Origin: Knoellia sinensis KCTC 19936
GTDB lineage: Bacteria > Actinomycetota > Actinomycetes > Actinomycetales > Dermatophilaceae
Length of the DNA: 64,000 nucleotides
NCBI RefSeq assembly: GCF_000768705.1
Contig: NZ_AVPJ01000001.1
Span: forward strand, 434,001-498,000
Reading direction: 5' to 3'
The position numbers were made by a program, and so were the translations under genes. Positions within the stretch are counted from its first letter, which is position 1, and each line of letters opens with the position of its first letter. Positions 9,332-17,517 of the stretch are shown in pieces. The notes under the pieces are model-generated. The model was not told the DNA's origin and searched no databases. It saw nothing but the letters and a program-made list of their open reading frames with translations.

Positions 9332-9557
9332 GATGGTGACGGACAAGGGACAGGTGACCATCCCCAAGGCCCTTCGTGACCGGCTCGGGATCGGTCCGGG
9401 CAGCGAAGTCGACTTCGAGCAGCAGGGCGACGCGATCCTCGTGCGCAAGGCGACAGGCGCCCCAAGCCGGGGCGCACGCATCGCCGAGCGACTCCGTGGC
9501 CGCGGCGACGTCTCCATGAGCACCGACGAGATCATGGCCCTGACGCGTGGCGACTGA
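9330..9557 (+). CDS. AbrB/MazE-type antitoxin
   Basis: 75 aa. Residues 1-45 (VTDKGQVTIPKALRDRLGI, then GSEVDFEQQGDAILVRK) form the swapped-hairpin AbrB/SpoVT DNA-binding domain; the C-terminal 30 residues should bind the toxin. The last 11 bases overlap the downstream PIN-domain gene, the usual antitoxin-toxin coupling. The start is ATG 9330, with ATG 9333 as an alternative. Expected to repress its own promoter through the inverted repeat over the start codon. Confidence 0.85.
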   Translation: MMVTDKGQVTIPKALRDRLGIGPGSEVDFEQQGDAILVRKATGAPSRGARIAERLRGRGDVSMSTDEIMALTRGD

Positions 9558-9975
9558 GCGCGACTCCTCGAGCACGCTCGTCGACAGCAACGTCCTCCTC
9601 GACCTCTTCACCGACGACCCCCGATGGGCGGGGTGGTCTGCTGGCGCACTCTCGGATGCAGCGGACCGGGGACCGCTCATCATCAACCCGATCATCTACG
9701 CCGAGGTCTCCGTGCGGTTCACCCGCATCGAGGAGCTGGAGGACGCCCTGCCCGCGCGGGACTTCACGCGCGAGCCCCTGCCTTGGGAGGCAGGATTCCT
9801 CGCCGGCAAGGCGTACTCCGCCTACCGCTCACGTGGCGGAGCCAAGAGGTCGACGCTTCCCGACTTCTACATTGGTGCGCATGCGGCTGTTTCGGGACAC
9901 AGCCTGCTGACCAGGGACGCGGCTCGCTTCAGCACGTACTTCCCGACGATCGCCATCACTTCACCACCGGCCTGA
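9547..9975 (+). CDS. VapC-type PIN-domain ribonuclease toxin
   Basis: 142 aa PIN-domain protein. The acidic metal-binding residues are present: Asp13 (TLVDSNVLLDLF), Glu53 (YAEVSV), Asp106 (LPDFYIGAHA) and Asp124 (TRDAARF). VapC toxins cleave structured RNA, often initiator tRNA or rRNA; the target here cannot be told from sequence. The GTG start lies inside the antitoxin gene with an 11-base overlap. It converges on the ATP-grasp gene, with a hairpin between them. Confidence 0.88.
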   Translation: MATERDSSSTLVDSNVLLDLFTDDPRWAGWSAGALSDAADRGPLIINPIIYAEVSVRFTRIEELEDALPARDFTREPLPWEAGFLAGKAYSAYRSRGGAKRSTLPDFYIGAHAAVSGHSLLTRDAARFSTYFPTIAITSPPA

Positions 9976-9987
9976 CGGCCTCCCCGC

Positions 9988-10053
9988 GAGCGAGCCAGAA
10001 GTTCGTGAGCGCGCCTCCCATGGGGCCAACGCTCACCCATCGAAGGCTCGCTC
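9988..10053. terminator. Nested hairpin between convergent genes
   Basis: GAGCGAGCC (9988-9996) pairs with GGCTCGCTC (10045-10053), and inside it GTGAGCG (10005-10011) pairs with CGCTCAC (10030-10036). It lies in the 91-base gap between the convergent vapC and ATP-grasp genes and probably ends transcription from both sides. There is no clear T-tract. Confidence 0.5.
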
Positions 10054-10066
10054 GGCGCAGACCGCG

Positions 10067-11335
10067 TCAGGAGCCGGTCGCGGACGACGACAGCCGGTGC
10101 TGCTCGTCGGTGAGCCACATGCCCAGCAGCCCGCCGAAGTGGCCCTCGAACTTCTCCCATTCGTGCGGCGGATACGTCTGATGGATCGTCGTCTGGAGCA
10201 GGATCCGGAACTCGTCCGAGTTCACCCAGTCGAAGACCATCTCATCGACGTGCGGCAGTGAGGTCGCACAGAACTCCGCGTAGCGCTCACTCTCGAAGTG
10301 GTCGTCGGCCAGACCCTGGTATGCCGTGAGCTTGCCCTGGTAGTCCAGGCTCTCGTCGTCCGCGATCGCGAACCACGGATCGGTGTCGACCTGCGTCCTG
10401 GCAACACGCCCCGTGACGGCGCAGAAGACCGACCACCGCAGCAGCGCCTTCATCGCCCACGGGAAGTAGTAGTGCAGCGACGTGACCGCGACGTCCGGAC
10501 ACGCGTTGGCGTAGTCGATGGGGTGCACGACCCCATCGCGCACGAGCATCTCGCAGGAGTTGAACTCCCACCGGAAGAACGCGTTGACCGTCTGCGCGAT
10601 GGTGATCGCCTCGCGCCCCACCTCCGGCGAGAGGAAGCCGTGGTCGACGGCATAGCGGTTGTGCATGGGCTCGTCGGGCCGGAAGTTCATGACCATGGAC
10701 TCGGGCCCGATCGTCAGGGCTCGCGCGAACACCTCGAAGCCGTCGACCGACTTCTGCAGGTGCATGAGCATCTCGCCGGAGTCGTCGTAGGCCTGATGCA
10801 GCGCCTCGCGGTCCTTGATCATCGACACTCCACGCCATGCCCCACCGTCGAACGGCTTCATGAAGAGCGGGTAGCCAAGCTCGTCGGCGATCGCGGCGAG
10901 GTCGAACTCCTTGTTGTAGCGCCGTGACGTGTAGGCCCAGCGCGCGTTGTCGACCGGGTTCTTGTAGGGCACCAGCACCGTGTCCGGCACGTGCATGCCG
11001 AGCCGCATGAGCGCACAGTAGGCCGAGTGCTTCTCCATCGACTGGAACGTGAACGGGCTGTTGAGCAGATAGACGTCGTCCATGAGCGAGACCTTCTTGA
11101 GCCACTCGCGCGGGTGGTAGTACCAGTGCGCGAGGCGGTCGATGACGAGGTCCTGCCGCGGCTGGTCGCGCAGGTTGAAGGGCTCGATCGCCAACCTCTC
11201 GGTGCTCACCCTGTGGTCGGCGCCGTCCGCCGTCCGGATCACGCCCAGCCGCCTTGCCAGCGCCTCGAAGGCCGTCGGCCAGTCGTCCTCCGCTCCGAGC
11301 AGGAGTCCGATGAGGTGGTCGGTCTTCGGTGCCAT
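10067..11335 (-). CDS. ATP-grasp (RimK-like) ligase of unknown substrate
   Basis: 422 aa. An ATP-grasp fold is indicated by the P-loop-like stretch YPLFMKPFDGGAWRGVSMI (about residues 155-175), the ATP-binding EVFARALTIG stretch, and a metal-binding tail with HPIDYANACPD near residue 270. Such enzymes couple ATP hydrolysis to carboxylate-amine or carboxylate-thiol ligation. The substrate is not recognisable. It is the last gene of a tight minus-strand run after two alpha/beta-hydrolase esterases, which suggests a joint role in making or trimming an ester or peptide-like metabolite. Confidence is high for the fold and low for the function. Confidence 0.72.
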   Translation of the reverse strand: MAPKTDHLIGLLLGAEDDWPTAFEALARRLGVIRTADGADHRVSTERLAIEPFNLRDQPRQDLVIDRLAHWYYHPREWLKKVSLMDDVYLLNSPFTFQSMEKHSAYCALMRLGMHVPDTVLVPYKNPVDNARWAYTSRRYNKEFDLAAIADELGYPLFMKPFDGGAWRGVSMIKDREALHQAYDDSGEMLMHLQKSVDGFEVFARALTIGPESMVMNFRPDEPMHNRYAVDHGFLSPEVGREAITIAQTVNAFFRWEFNSCEMLVRDGVVHPIDYANACPDVAVTSLHYYFPWAMKALLRWSVFCAVTGRVARTQVDTDPWFAIADDESLDYQGKLTAYQGLADDHFESERYAEFCATSLPHVDEMVFDWVNSDEFRILLQTTIHQTYPPHEWEKFEGHFGGLLGMWLTDEQHRLSSSATGS

Positions 11336-11374
11336 GGCGTTCCCTTCGGTGGGGTGCGTGCTGGGTCGAACCGG

Positions 11375-12121
11375 TCAGACGAATCGTGGAAGGTGGTGGG
11401 CGAGCTGCTTCTGCCACCACGGCCAGTCGTGGGCACTGTCATGTCCCCAGACATCGAGCTCGTGGCGAATGCCTTTCTGTGCCAACAGATCTGCGAAGGC
11501 ACGCGTACTCGGCAGCGATCCGGTCGGCGTCGTCTCGAACGGCCCCTCGCCCACGACGAGGAGGACGGACAGCCGGGCCCGGAGCCATTCGAGGTGGTCA
11601 CCGTCCAGACCCGGAACGTATGCCGTCGGGTTGGCGAAGTAGGTCGCGTCGCCGAAGTCGCCCCACGAGTTCCAGGACGTGGGGTCGTAGTTGCCCGAGA
11701 AGCCCATGGCCAGGGTGGCGATGTCGGCTCGCTGGAATGCGAACTGCACCGCGTGGTAGGCGCCCAGCGACGGACCGAAGGTGATGAGGTCCAGCTCGCC
11801 ACCGGTCTGCTCTGCGATCCACGGCACGACGGCCTGCTCGATCCACGCCTGGTAGGCGCCGTGCCGGTTCGCGCGCTCCTCGGTGGGGACGTCATTGGCC
11901 GACCAGGTCCAGCGGTCGAGAGAGTCGACCGCGAAGACGCTGACCCGCCCGTCGTCGACGAGGGGGCGGATCGCGTCGAGCAGCCCACGCCCCTCGAAGT
12001 CCGCGGCGCTGCCTCCCTCACACGAGAACGCCAGCAACGGACGGCCGAAGTGGCCATGCCGCACCACCCGGAGCTCGGCGTCGTGGCCGGGCACTTGCAG
12101 GTGTGCGTCAGCGCGGTGCAT
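11375..12121 (-). CDS. Alpha/beta-hydrolase esterase family protein
   Basis: 248 aa from ATG 12121, five bases after the stop of the preceding esterase gene. The nucleophile elbow GPSLGAYHA is near residue 114 and a likely catalytic His lies in WGHDSAHDWPWW near the C-terminus, as in the D-type esterase/mycolyltransferase-like superfamily. There is no signal peptide, so it is cytoplasmic. A longer open frame extends upstream but would overlap the whole previous gene. It shares the operon with a second esterase and the ATP-grasp gene. Confidence 0.75.
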   Translation of the reverse strand: MHRADAHLQVPGHDAELRVVRHGHFGRPLLAFSCEGGSAADFEGRGLLDAIRPLVDDGRVSVFAVDSLDRWTWSANDVPTEERANRHGAYQAWIEQAVVPWIAEQTGGELDLITFGPSLGAYHAVQFAFQRADIATLAMGFSGNYDPTSWNSWGDFGDATYFANPTAYVPGLDGDHLEWLRARLSVLLVVGEGPFETTPTGSLPSTRAFADLLAQKGIRHELDVWGHDSAHDWPWWQKQLAHHLPRFV

Positions 12122-12126
12122 GCGCC

Positions 12127-13182
12127 CTATCCTTGCGCCTCCCCCCACACGTCCCGCAAGAGTTGCGTCAGATGTGGGTCGAGCGCGTCGCGCCACGCGG
12201 TGTAGTTGTGCAGGTCCGCAACCTCGGCGTAGGTCACCTCGTGGCCGGCACGTCGGAGGGCTGCCGCCATGTGGCGGTTGTTGTCGGCGTTCTCCTCGAG
12301 CGCCCCGCACGTCATGGCGACATGCAGCGGCCGAGCCGCCTCGCGGGTGTCGAGGATGTCCTTGACCTTGTGCGAGATGCGGTCGAAGTACTTGTAGCCG
12401 CTCTCCCGCCCATCGAGGGACGCCTGGAAGAACGACCCCGACTGGGAGAACACTCCGCCGATCTCGTCCTCGTCGAGGAGGGCGACGAGGAGCGCCGTCA
12501 AGCCGCCCAGGCTGGCGCCCACGACGACAACCGGGCCCCTGATCGGGGCGACCTCGCCGATGCGCGCGAAACCCTGCTCCGCGATGGTCCGCAGGTAGCT
12601 GGGGGATCCGGAGTACCACGCGTCGCGCAGCACCGGGTGCGCCAACGCGAGCCGGTGCGGCGGCAGCTCCCCCGCCGCGATCTTCGCCGCCGAGAACTGG
12701 GTGATCGACGCCAACTGGTCGTACTCCGGCCCATCGTTCACCAGCACGAGCGGCAACGCCTGCCCGTCGTGTCCGTCCGGGGACCACAGGGTCACCGGCA
12801 CGTCGTCGTGCGTCTCACCCGCGAGCGCCATGGGATGGAAGGACCCGGGAACGGCCGGTGCAGCGAGCCAGGACGGGACGGCATACCCGGGCATTTGCAT
12901 CACCGAGCGAGAGCCGAACGCGGTCTCGACCGTGACCGGGTTGTCCGGATCGAGGACCGTCTCGGCAGCGACGCCGTCCGGAAGTGGGCGGGTCACGACG
13001 AAGCGGTACTCGATCCGATCGAGGTCGGGCCGCGGTAGGGCGAGCTCCCACAATCCGTCAACGAGGGCGAACTCGCGACTGCCCGGGATGGCCGGGTCGC
13101 ATTCGAGGACGACCGACGTGACGTCACCCCCGGCGGGATCGAACCGGAAGCGGACGTGGTCGTCCAGCAGCTTGGGAGGCAC
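12127..13182 (-). CDS. Fes-like esterase
   Basis: 351 aa. The N-terminal ~100 residues look like the early-set domain of enterochelin-esterase-like proteins; the hydrolase domain carries the elbow GASLGGLTALLVALL near residue 205 and a candidate His in DLHNYTAW near 330. The GTG start lies one base after the stop of the thioredoxin/TPR gene. Enterochelin-esterase relatives cleave ester bonds in siderophores or sugar esters, but nothing nearby indicates a siderophore, so the substrate is unknown. Confidence 0.75.
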   Translation of the reverse strand: MPPKLLDDHVRFRFDPAGGDVTSVVLECDPAIPGSREFALVDGLWELALPRPDLDRIEYRFVVTRPLPDGVAAETVLDPDNPVTVETAFGSRSVMQMPGYAVPSWLAAPAVPGSFHPMALAGETHDDVPVTLWSPDGHDGQALPLVLVNDGPEYDQLASITQFSAAKIAAGELPPHRLALAHPVLRDAWYSGSPSYLRTIAEQGFARIGEVAPIRGPVVVVGASLGGLTALLVALLDEDEIGGVFSQSGSFFQASLDGRESGYKYFDRISHKVKDILDTREAARPLHVAMTCGALEENADNNRHMAAALRRAGHEVTYAEVADLHNYTAWRDALDPHLTQLLRDVWGEAQG

Positions 13183-13183
13183 C

Positions 13184-14188
13184 TCAGAAGAGGGCGTTCA
13201 TGAGCGCTGTGCGGCCCTTGCGCACGCGCTCGTCGTGATTGCCCACGACGTTGAAGAGCTCAAGCAGGTGCGTGCGCGCCTTGTCGCGCTCCTCGCCCTC
13301 GGTCACCTTGACCGTGTCGATGAGCCGGGTGAAGGCGTCGGCCACGTGGCCACCGAGGACGTCGAGGTCGGCGACGGCGATCTGGGCGTCGACGTCTTCC
13401 GGCGACGCAGCGGCCGTCGCGCGGACGGCCTGCGCGTCGACACCGTCGGTGCGCTGCATCAGCTTGACCTGAGCCAGACCGAGTTCGGCCTCGTGGTCCT
13501 TGGGGTTCTCGGCGAGGGCGCGCTCGTAGGCCGACACGGCAGCATCCAGATCGCCACGGTCGATGGCGTCGTAGGCCTCCTGGAGGAGCGGCGGCAGGGG
13601 CGGCAGCTCGTCGTCGAAGCCGTCTGCGCCGGATGCCCCAGCTCCAGGGGTCGGGCCGAGGTCGACCCGCCCGGTGATGCCGTTCTGGATCGCCGCCTGG
13701 ACGAGCTGGTCGAGGACGGTGCGAATCTCGTCGTCCTGCGGGATGCCCGGGAAGAGCGGCACCGGCTGGCCCTGGAGGAGACCGAACGTCACCGGGACGC
13801 TGAGTTGGCCGAACGCCTGGACGATGACCTGCTGGAAGGCCTGGAGGATGCCGGGCGAGGTCTGCACGTCGGCCGACACGACGAAGAGCCGACCCTCCAG
13901 CTGGGCGGCGACTGCAGCGATGCGCTCGGCGAGACCCACGGTCTGCGGGTGCGCCGACGACCAGAGGACGAGGACGGCCGGGACCTGAAGGGTCCGGTTC
14001 ATGACCTCGGAGAACGTCGCGTCAGTGACCTCGACGAGCACGCCCTCGGGCAGTCCGGGGGTGGACGGGGCCCCGGCAGCCGCCGAGGGCTGCGCAGGCG
14101 CACCGGCAGGAGGTCCGGGCTGGGCGCCCAACGCCGACAGGTCGATGGCGCCGCGAGCGCCCGAGGGAGGTGTGGGGGTGGTGCTCAT
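13184..14188 (-). CDS. Thioredoxin-like/TPR co-chaperone-type protein (YbbN/CnoX family)
   Basis: 334 aa. A Pro/Ala-rich N-terminus (1-50) is followed by a thioredoxin fold (about 55-165) and TPR-like helices (about 200-330). The usual CXXC is replaced by SSAHPQ after VLVLW, so it cannot do disulfide chemistry. This matches actinobacterial YbbN-like proteins, which act as holdases or chaperone adaptors. It begins the run that continues with the two esterases and the ATP-grasp gene, one base apart from the first esterase. A terminator-like hairpin lies just upstream. Confidence 0.82.
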   Translation of the reverse strand: MSTTPTPPSGARGAIDLSALGAQPGPPAGAPAQPSAAAGAPSTPGLPEGVLVEVTDATFSEVMNRTLQVPAVLVLWSSAHPQTVGLAERIAAVAAQLEGRLFVVSADVQTSPGILQAFQQVIVQAFGQLSVPVTFGLLQGQPVPLFPGIPQDDEIRTVLDQLVQAAIQNGITGRVDLGPTPGAGASGADGFDDELPPLPPLLQEAYDAIDRGDLDAAVSAYERALAENPKDHEAELGLAQVKLMQRTDGVDAQAVRATAAASPEDVDAQIAVADLDVLGGHVADAFTRLIDTVKVTEGEERDKARTHLLELFNVVGNHDERVRKGRTALMNALF

Positions 14189-14210
14189 GTGGTGGATTCT
14201 CTCAAAGACA

Positions 14211-14246
14211 GACCCGGCACTGCGCCGAGGGGCGCGGTGCCGGGTC
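14211..14246 (-). terminator. Terminator hairpin after the lipoprotein gene
   Basis: GACCCGGCAC (14211-14220) pairs with GTGCCGGGTC (14237-14246), with an inner GCGCC/GGCGC extension. It lies 20 bases past the lipoprotein stop and is followed on the minus strand by TGTCTTTG. It separates the lipoprotein pair from the chaperone/esterase run. Confidence 0.7.
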
Positions 14247-14265
14247 GTGGCCTGGCCGAGGTGGA

Positions 14266-15261
14266 CTACTTCGCGGTCGCGGAGACCAGTTGTTCGTCGG
14301 CGGCGACGGCCGTCGCGGCGCCCTTGGCGGGCACGACGAGCACGACGTTCTCAAGGCTCGTGATGTCGAGGCTCTTGGAGGTCTTGGTCTTGCCCACAAG
14401 CTTGCTGTAGCTGGCCGGGATGACGAGTTCCTTGGCCGCCTTGCCCGTCGACACGACATCGAGTCGCGAGAGCTGGCCGAAGGTCACCGTCCCGCCGTCG
14501 GCGAGGCGGAAGGCGAGGGTGTTCTTCGCGACGGGGGTGTGCTTCTGGCTGAAGTACGCGAGGCTTCCCAGCGATTTGACCTGAGCCGTCGCCGACGTGC
14601 GCAGCGCAGTGGCGTAGGCGTCCTTCGTGGTCACCAGATTGGTGGTGCCGGGCTTCGGGTAGTTCAGGCCAGCGGCATACGCCGACAGGGCCTCGGCAGG
14701 TGCGAGAGGTGCACCTGCCTTGTCAGCCGGCTCCACGAGCGGGGTGCCGCTGGCGAGGTCACCCATCGCGGGCACGCTCGTGCCGGGGAGCATGGGGACG
14801 GACGCATAGACCTTGAACGGGTCCGCGGCGGCCTTCGACATGAGGACGTGCAGCGTCTGGGTCTTGCTCGCCTGGTCGAGGGTGCCGACGAGGATCGCCC
14901 GCGGCCACTTCTTGCCCTGCGAGATCGCGACGACCTGGGGGTCGACCGACTTCAGCAACGGGTCGGAAGCCGGGACGGCCCCAAGCTTGGTCGCGGCCTG
15001 CGCCTGGGCCAGCGCGGCGTCAGCGAGCACCGCGCTCTGAGCCTTCGCGGCCTCGGCGCCCTTGGCACCGCGCGCCTTGGCCGCCGCGTCGAGGACACGG
15101 CCCGCGACGCTCTCGGCGCCGTCGACGTTCAGGGGAGCGGTGTCGGTGCGCTCGGCGGGGGCGTCGTGCAGGCCGACGATGCTGTCACCGATGCCGCAGC
15201 CGGTGAGGCTGGCGATCAGGGCGACCCCGGCGAGGGAGGTGGTGAGGTTACGGCGGTTCAT
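14266..15261 (-). CDS. Secreted lipoprotein of unknown function
   Basis: 331 aa from ATG 15261, preceded by GGAGGAGAA. The N-terminus MNRRNLTTSLAGVALIASLTGC is a lipoprotein signal with the lipobox LTGC (Cys22), so the mature protein is anchored outside the membrane. The rest is Ala/Lys-rich with no motif I recognise. The start overlaps the stop of the upstream membrane-protein gene (ATGA), implying the two work together at the envelope. Confidence 0.72.
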   Translation of the reverse strand: MNRRNLTTSLAGVALIASLTGCGIGDSIVGLHDAPAERTDTAPLNVDGAESVAGRVLDAAAKARGAKGAEAAKAQSAVLADAALAQAQAATKLGAVPASDPLLKSVDPQVVAISQGKKWPRAILVGTLDQASKTQTLHVLMSKAAADPFKVYASVPMLPGTSVPAMGDLASGTPLVEPADKAGAPLAPAEALSAYAAGLNYPKPGTTNLVTTKDAYATALRTSATAQVKSLGSLAYFSQKHTPVAKNTLAFRLADGGTVTFGQLSRLDVVSTGKAAKELVIPASYSKLVGKTKTSKSLDITSLENVVLVVPAKGAATAVAADEQLVSATAK

Positions 15262-15998
15262 ACGTTCTCCTCCTTGCGGATCGCCGGAACGGGAGGGGCT
15301 GCGGTGGCACTGCGCGTGCCGCGCGTACCGGTCGTGCCGCGCGTGCCGGCCGTGCCGCGCGTGTCGGCCGAGCCACGGGTGCCGCCGGGCCTGGTCGCGG
15401 CCTTGCCACGGCGCGAGCTCCACAGCAGGCTCAGCCCGCTGAGCAGCAGGAAGAGGCCGACGAGTGCGGCAATGACGGACTGGACGAACCAGGACTTGCG
15501 CTCCCAACTGACCTCGATGCGCTCGAGCTGCCCCTGGGTGGCGTGGGCGATGACGGTCTCGGGGGCGTCGGCCTGCTCGATCTTCATCGTCACGGCGCCC
15601 TTGCCGGACGTGGTGTTGCGCCACACGTCGGAGTCAGCGAGGGCTGGGGGCTGGCCCGATCCGGCGGTCGTGGACAGGAGCTCCCAGGGACGAGTGCTCA
15701 CACCCGTGATGCTCATGTGGGCGGTCTTGCCGAGAACGGCCTTGGCGTCGGAGGGGGTCGCCGCAGCGAGCCACGCGGTGCCGCCACTGCGCGGAACCGC
15801 GGTCACGGTGACGACGCCGTCCACGCGATTGAGCACCGTCTGGGGCACGAGCACAGGGCTCGTGCCGGTCGTGGGTGCGGAGAAGGTCGCGGTACCACTG
15901 CCACCGAGGTGGACGGCGTACCAGAGGCCGATGACGGTGAGCACGAGGCCGAGAACGGCCAGGAGCGCACCGACGACCCGCTTGGCGAGCGTGGGCAT
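15258..15998 (-). CDS. Two-span membrane protein with Thr-Arg-Gly repeat tail
   Basis: 246 aa from ATG 15998, with AAGGA upstream. One membrane helix lies near residues 8-28 and another near 180-202, with an extracytoplasmic ~150-residue domain between; the C-terminal tail is cytoplasmic and contains an imperfect six-residue repeat (TRGTAG, TRGTTG) encoded by an 18-bp DNA repeat. Function unknown. It is coupled to the lipoprotein gene by an ATGA overlap. Confidence 0.68.
   Translation of the reverse strand: MPTLAKRVVGALLAVLGLVLTVIGLWYAVHLGGSGTATFSAPTTGTSPVLVPQTVLNRVDGVVTVTAVPRSGGTAWLAAATPSDAKAVLGKTAHMSITGVSTRPWELLSTTAGSGQPPALADSDVWRNTTSGKGAVTMKIEQADAPETVIAHATQGQLERIEVSWERKSWFVQSVIAALVGLFLLLSGLSLLWSSRRGKAATRPGGTRGSADTRGTAGTRGTTGTRGTRSATAAPPVPAIRKEENV
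15315..15386 (-). repeat. 18-bp tandem repeat, about four copies
   Basis: Units start at 15315, 15333, 15351 and 15369; the first three share CGTGCCGCGCGT and the fourth is more diverged. They encode the Thr-Arg-Gly-rich six-residue repeats in the tail of the two-span membrane protein. Being a multiple of three, the copy number can vary without breaking the frame. Confidence 0.8.
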
Positions 15999-16026
15999 GC
16001 AAGGTCCTTTGGTTGGATCAGGGGGC

Positions 16027-16049
16027 GACCGAAAGATCTCATTTCGGTC
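16027..16049. other. Short inverted repeat between marR and the membrane-protein gene
   Basis: GACCGAAA (16027-16034) and TTTCGGTC (16042-16049) form a perfect 8-bp inverted repeat with a 7-base spacer. It lies after the marR gene and 29 bases before the start of the two-span membrane protein. It could be a weak terminator or an operator; no T-tract follows. Confidence 0.4.
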
Positions 16050-16149
16050 ACGGACTGCCCTCCACCATGACAAAGACGACCGCCGGAGCCAAATCGTCGA
16101 AGTGGAAAAGACGGATTGAGTATGCCGTGTTGCGCTGTGCGGTCCGGCG

Positions 16150-16686
16150 TCAGGACCCGGGTCGATCGGCGCTGTCGACGAAGTCGCCGGCCGCCACCCG
16201 CACGCCCCTGAGCAGGGAGAACAGGGCCTGTTGGTCGTCCTGCCCCAACATGCCGAGCCCGAACCGCGCGGCCTCGAGATCGGCCGTGGTGGCCTCCATG
16301 GCGGCACGCCCCGTGTCGGTGATCACAGCCAGGGCTCCACGCCGGTCCTTGGGGTTCTGGACGCGTTCGACGAAACCCTGCGCCGCGAGCCGCTGGACGA
16401 TGTTGGTGGCGCTCGTGGGATGCACCATGAGGCGCTCACCGATCCGACCCATCGAGAGCTGGCCACCTCGGCTGAAGGCGAGGAGCACAAGGGCTTCATA
16501 GCGCGCGAAGGTCAGCCCGTGGCGGCCGGCGATGGCGTCGAACTGGGTGATGAGCAACTGCTGCACTCGCATGATCGACGTCGCCGTGGTCATGGGACCG
16601 GCTTGGCTCTCGTCGCCCCACCGGGCGCGCCAGAGTTCGCCGGCGCGGGCGATGGGGTCGAAGGGCAGCTCGAGGTCCTTGGGCAC
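16150..16686 (-). CDS. MarR-family transcriptional regulator
   Basis: 178 aa from GTG 16686. A winged helix-turn-helix occupies about residues 60-130 (LTFARYEALVLLAFSRGG, MGRIGERLMVHPTSATNIV, with the wing DRRGALAVITDTGRA). It follows the ABC permease gene by only 27 bases on the same strand and may be co-transcribed with the sugar importer. The ligand is unknown. Confidence 0.88.
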   Translation of the reverse strand: MPKDLELPFDPIARAGELWRARWGDESQAGPMTTATSIMRVQQLLITQFDAIAGRHGLTFARYEALVLLAFSRGGQLSMGRIGERLMVHPTSATNIVQRLAAQGFVERVQNPKDRRGALAVITDTGRAAMEATTADLEAARFGLGMLGQDDQQALFSLLRGVRVAAGDFVDSADRPGS

Positions 16687-16713
16687 ACGAGCACCGTAGC
16701 CGCCCGCCCCGGC

Positions 16714-17517
16714 TCAGTCCTTGACCGCGCCCTCGAGCATCCCGGCGATGAAGTGACGCTGAAGGAAGAGGTACACGATGACCACGGGCAGGGCCACGAT
16801 CGTGGCGCCGGCGGCGAGCAGGGCATAGCCCTGGGTGTACTGACCGGAGAAGAAGCCCAGGCCCAGGGGCGCCGTGCGCAGTGCCTCATTGGTCGGGACC
16901 ATGACGAGCGGGATGAGGAACTCGTTCCACGTCCACATGAACGTCAGCACGATGAGCGTGACGATCGCGGGACGGGCGAGGGGCACGAGAACCTGCCAGA
17001 GGATGCGACCCGTCGACGCCCCGTCGAGCCTGGCCGCTTCGACGAGTGAGCGCGAACTGGACCGGAACGCTGCCCGCAGCCAGAACGTCCCGAAGGCCAC
17101 CGACTGCGCCACCTGGGGCAGCGCGATCGCCCAGAAGGTGTCGGTGAGACCGATCGCGCGCAGGTCGAAGAACAAGGGAACGACGATGGCTTCGGCCGGC
17201 ATCATGATCCCGATGAGCATGAGATAGAAGATCGCGTTCGCGCCGCGGAACCGCATCGTCCCGAAAGCGAACCCGGCGAGGATGGAGAGGACCGTGCTCA
17301 CGGCAACGACGAACGCCGACACCATGACACTCGTGCGCAGGTAGTCGCCGAATCGCCCGATCTCCCACGCCTGTGAGAGGTTGCCCAGCCCGCCGGGCGC
17401 CTCGGCGTCGGGTTGGAGCCCGGCCACGACGATGCTGAGGATCGGCCAGATCGCGAAGATGGCGAAGAGCGTGAGGATGACGTAGTTCATGGTCCGCTCG
17501 GACGTGCTCACCTTCAT
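16714..17517 (-). CDS. Carbohydrate ABC transporter permease (MalG-type)
   Basis: 267 aa with about six membrane helices. The cytoplasmic EAA loop EAARLDGASTGRILWQVLVP (near residues 163-182) docks an ATPase. ATG 17517 overlaps the stop of the partner permease by four bases. It forms a CUT1 importer with the MalF-type permease and the lipoprotein upstream. No ATPase gene is in the cluster, so a shared MsiK-like ATPase elsewhere is likely (inference). Confidence 0.92.
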   Translation of the reverse strand: MKVSTSERTMNYVILTLFAIFAIWPILSIVVAGLQPDAEAPGGLGNLSQAWEIGRFGDYLRTSVMVSAFVVAVSTVLSILAGFAFGTMRFRGANAIFYLMLIGIMMPAEAIVVPLFFDLRAIGLTDTFWAIALPQVAQSVAFGTFWLRAAFRSSSRSLVEAARLDGASTGRILWQVLVPLARPAIVTLIVLTFMWTWNEFLIPLVMVPTNEALRTAPLGLGFFSGQYTQGYALLAAGATIVALPVVIVYLFLQRHFIAGMLEGAVKD

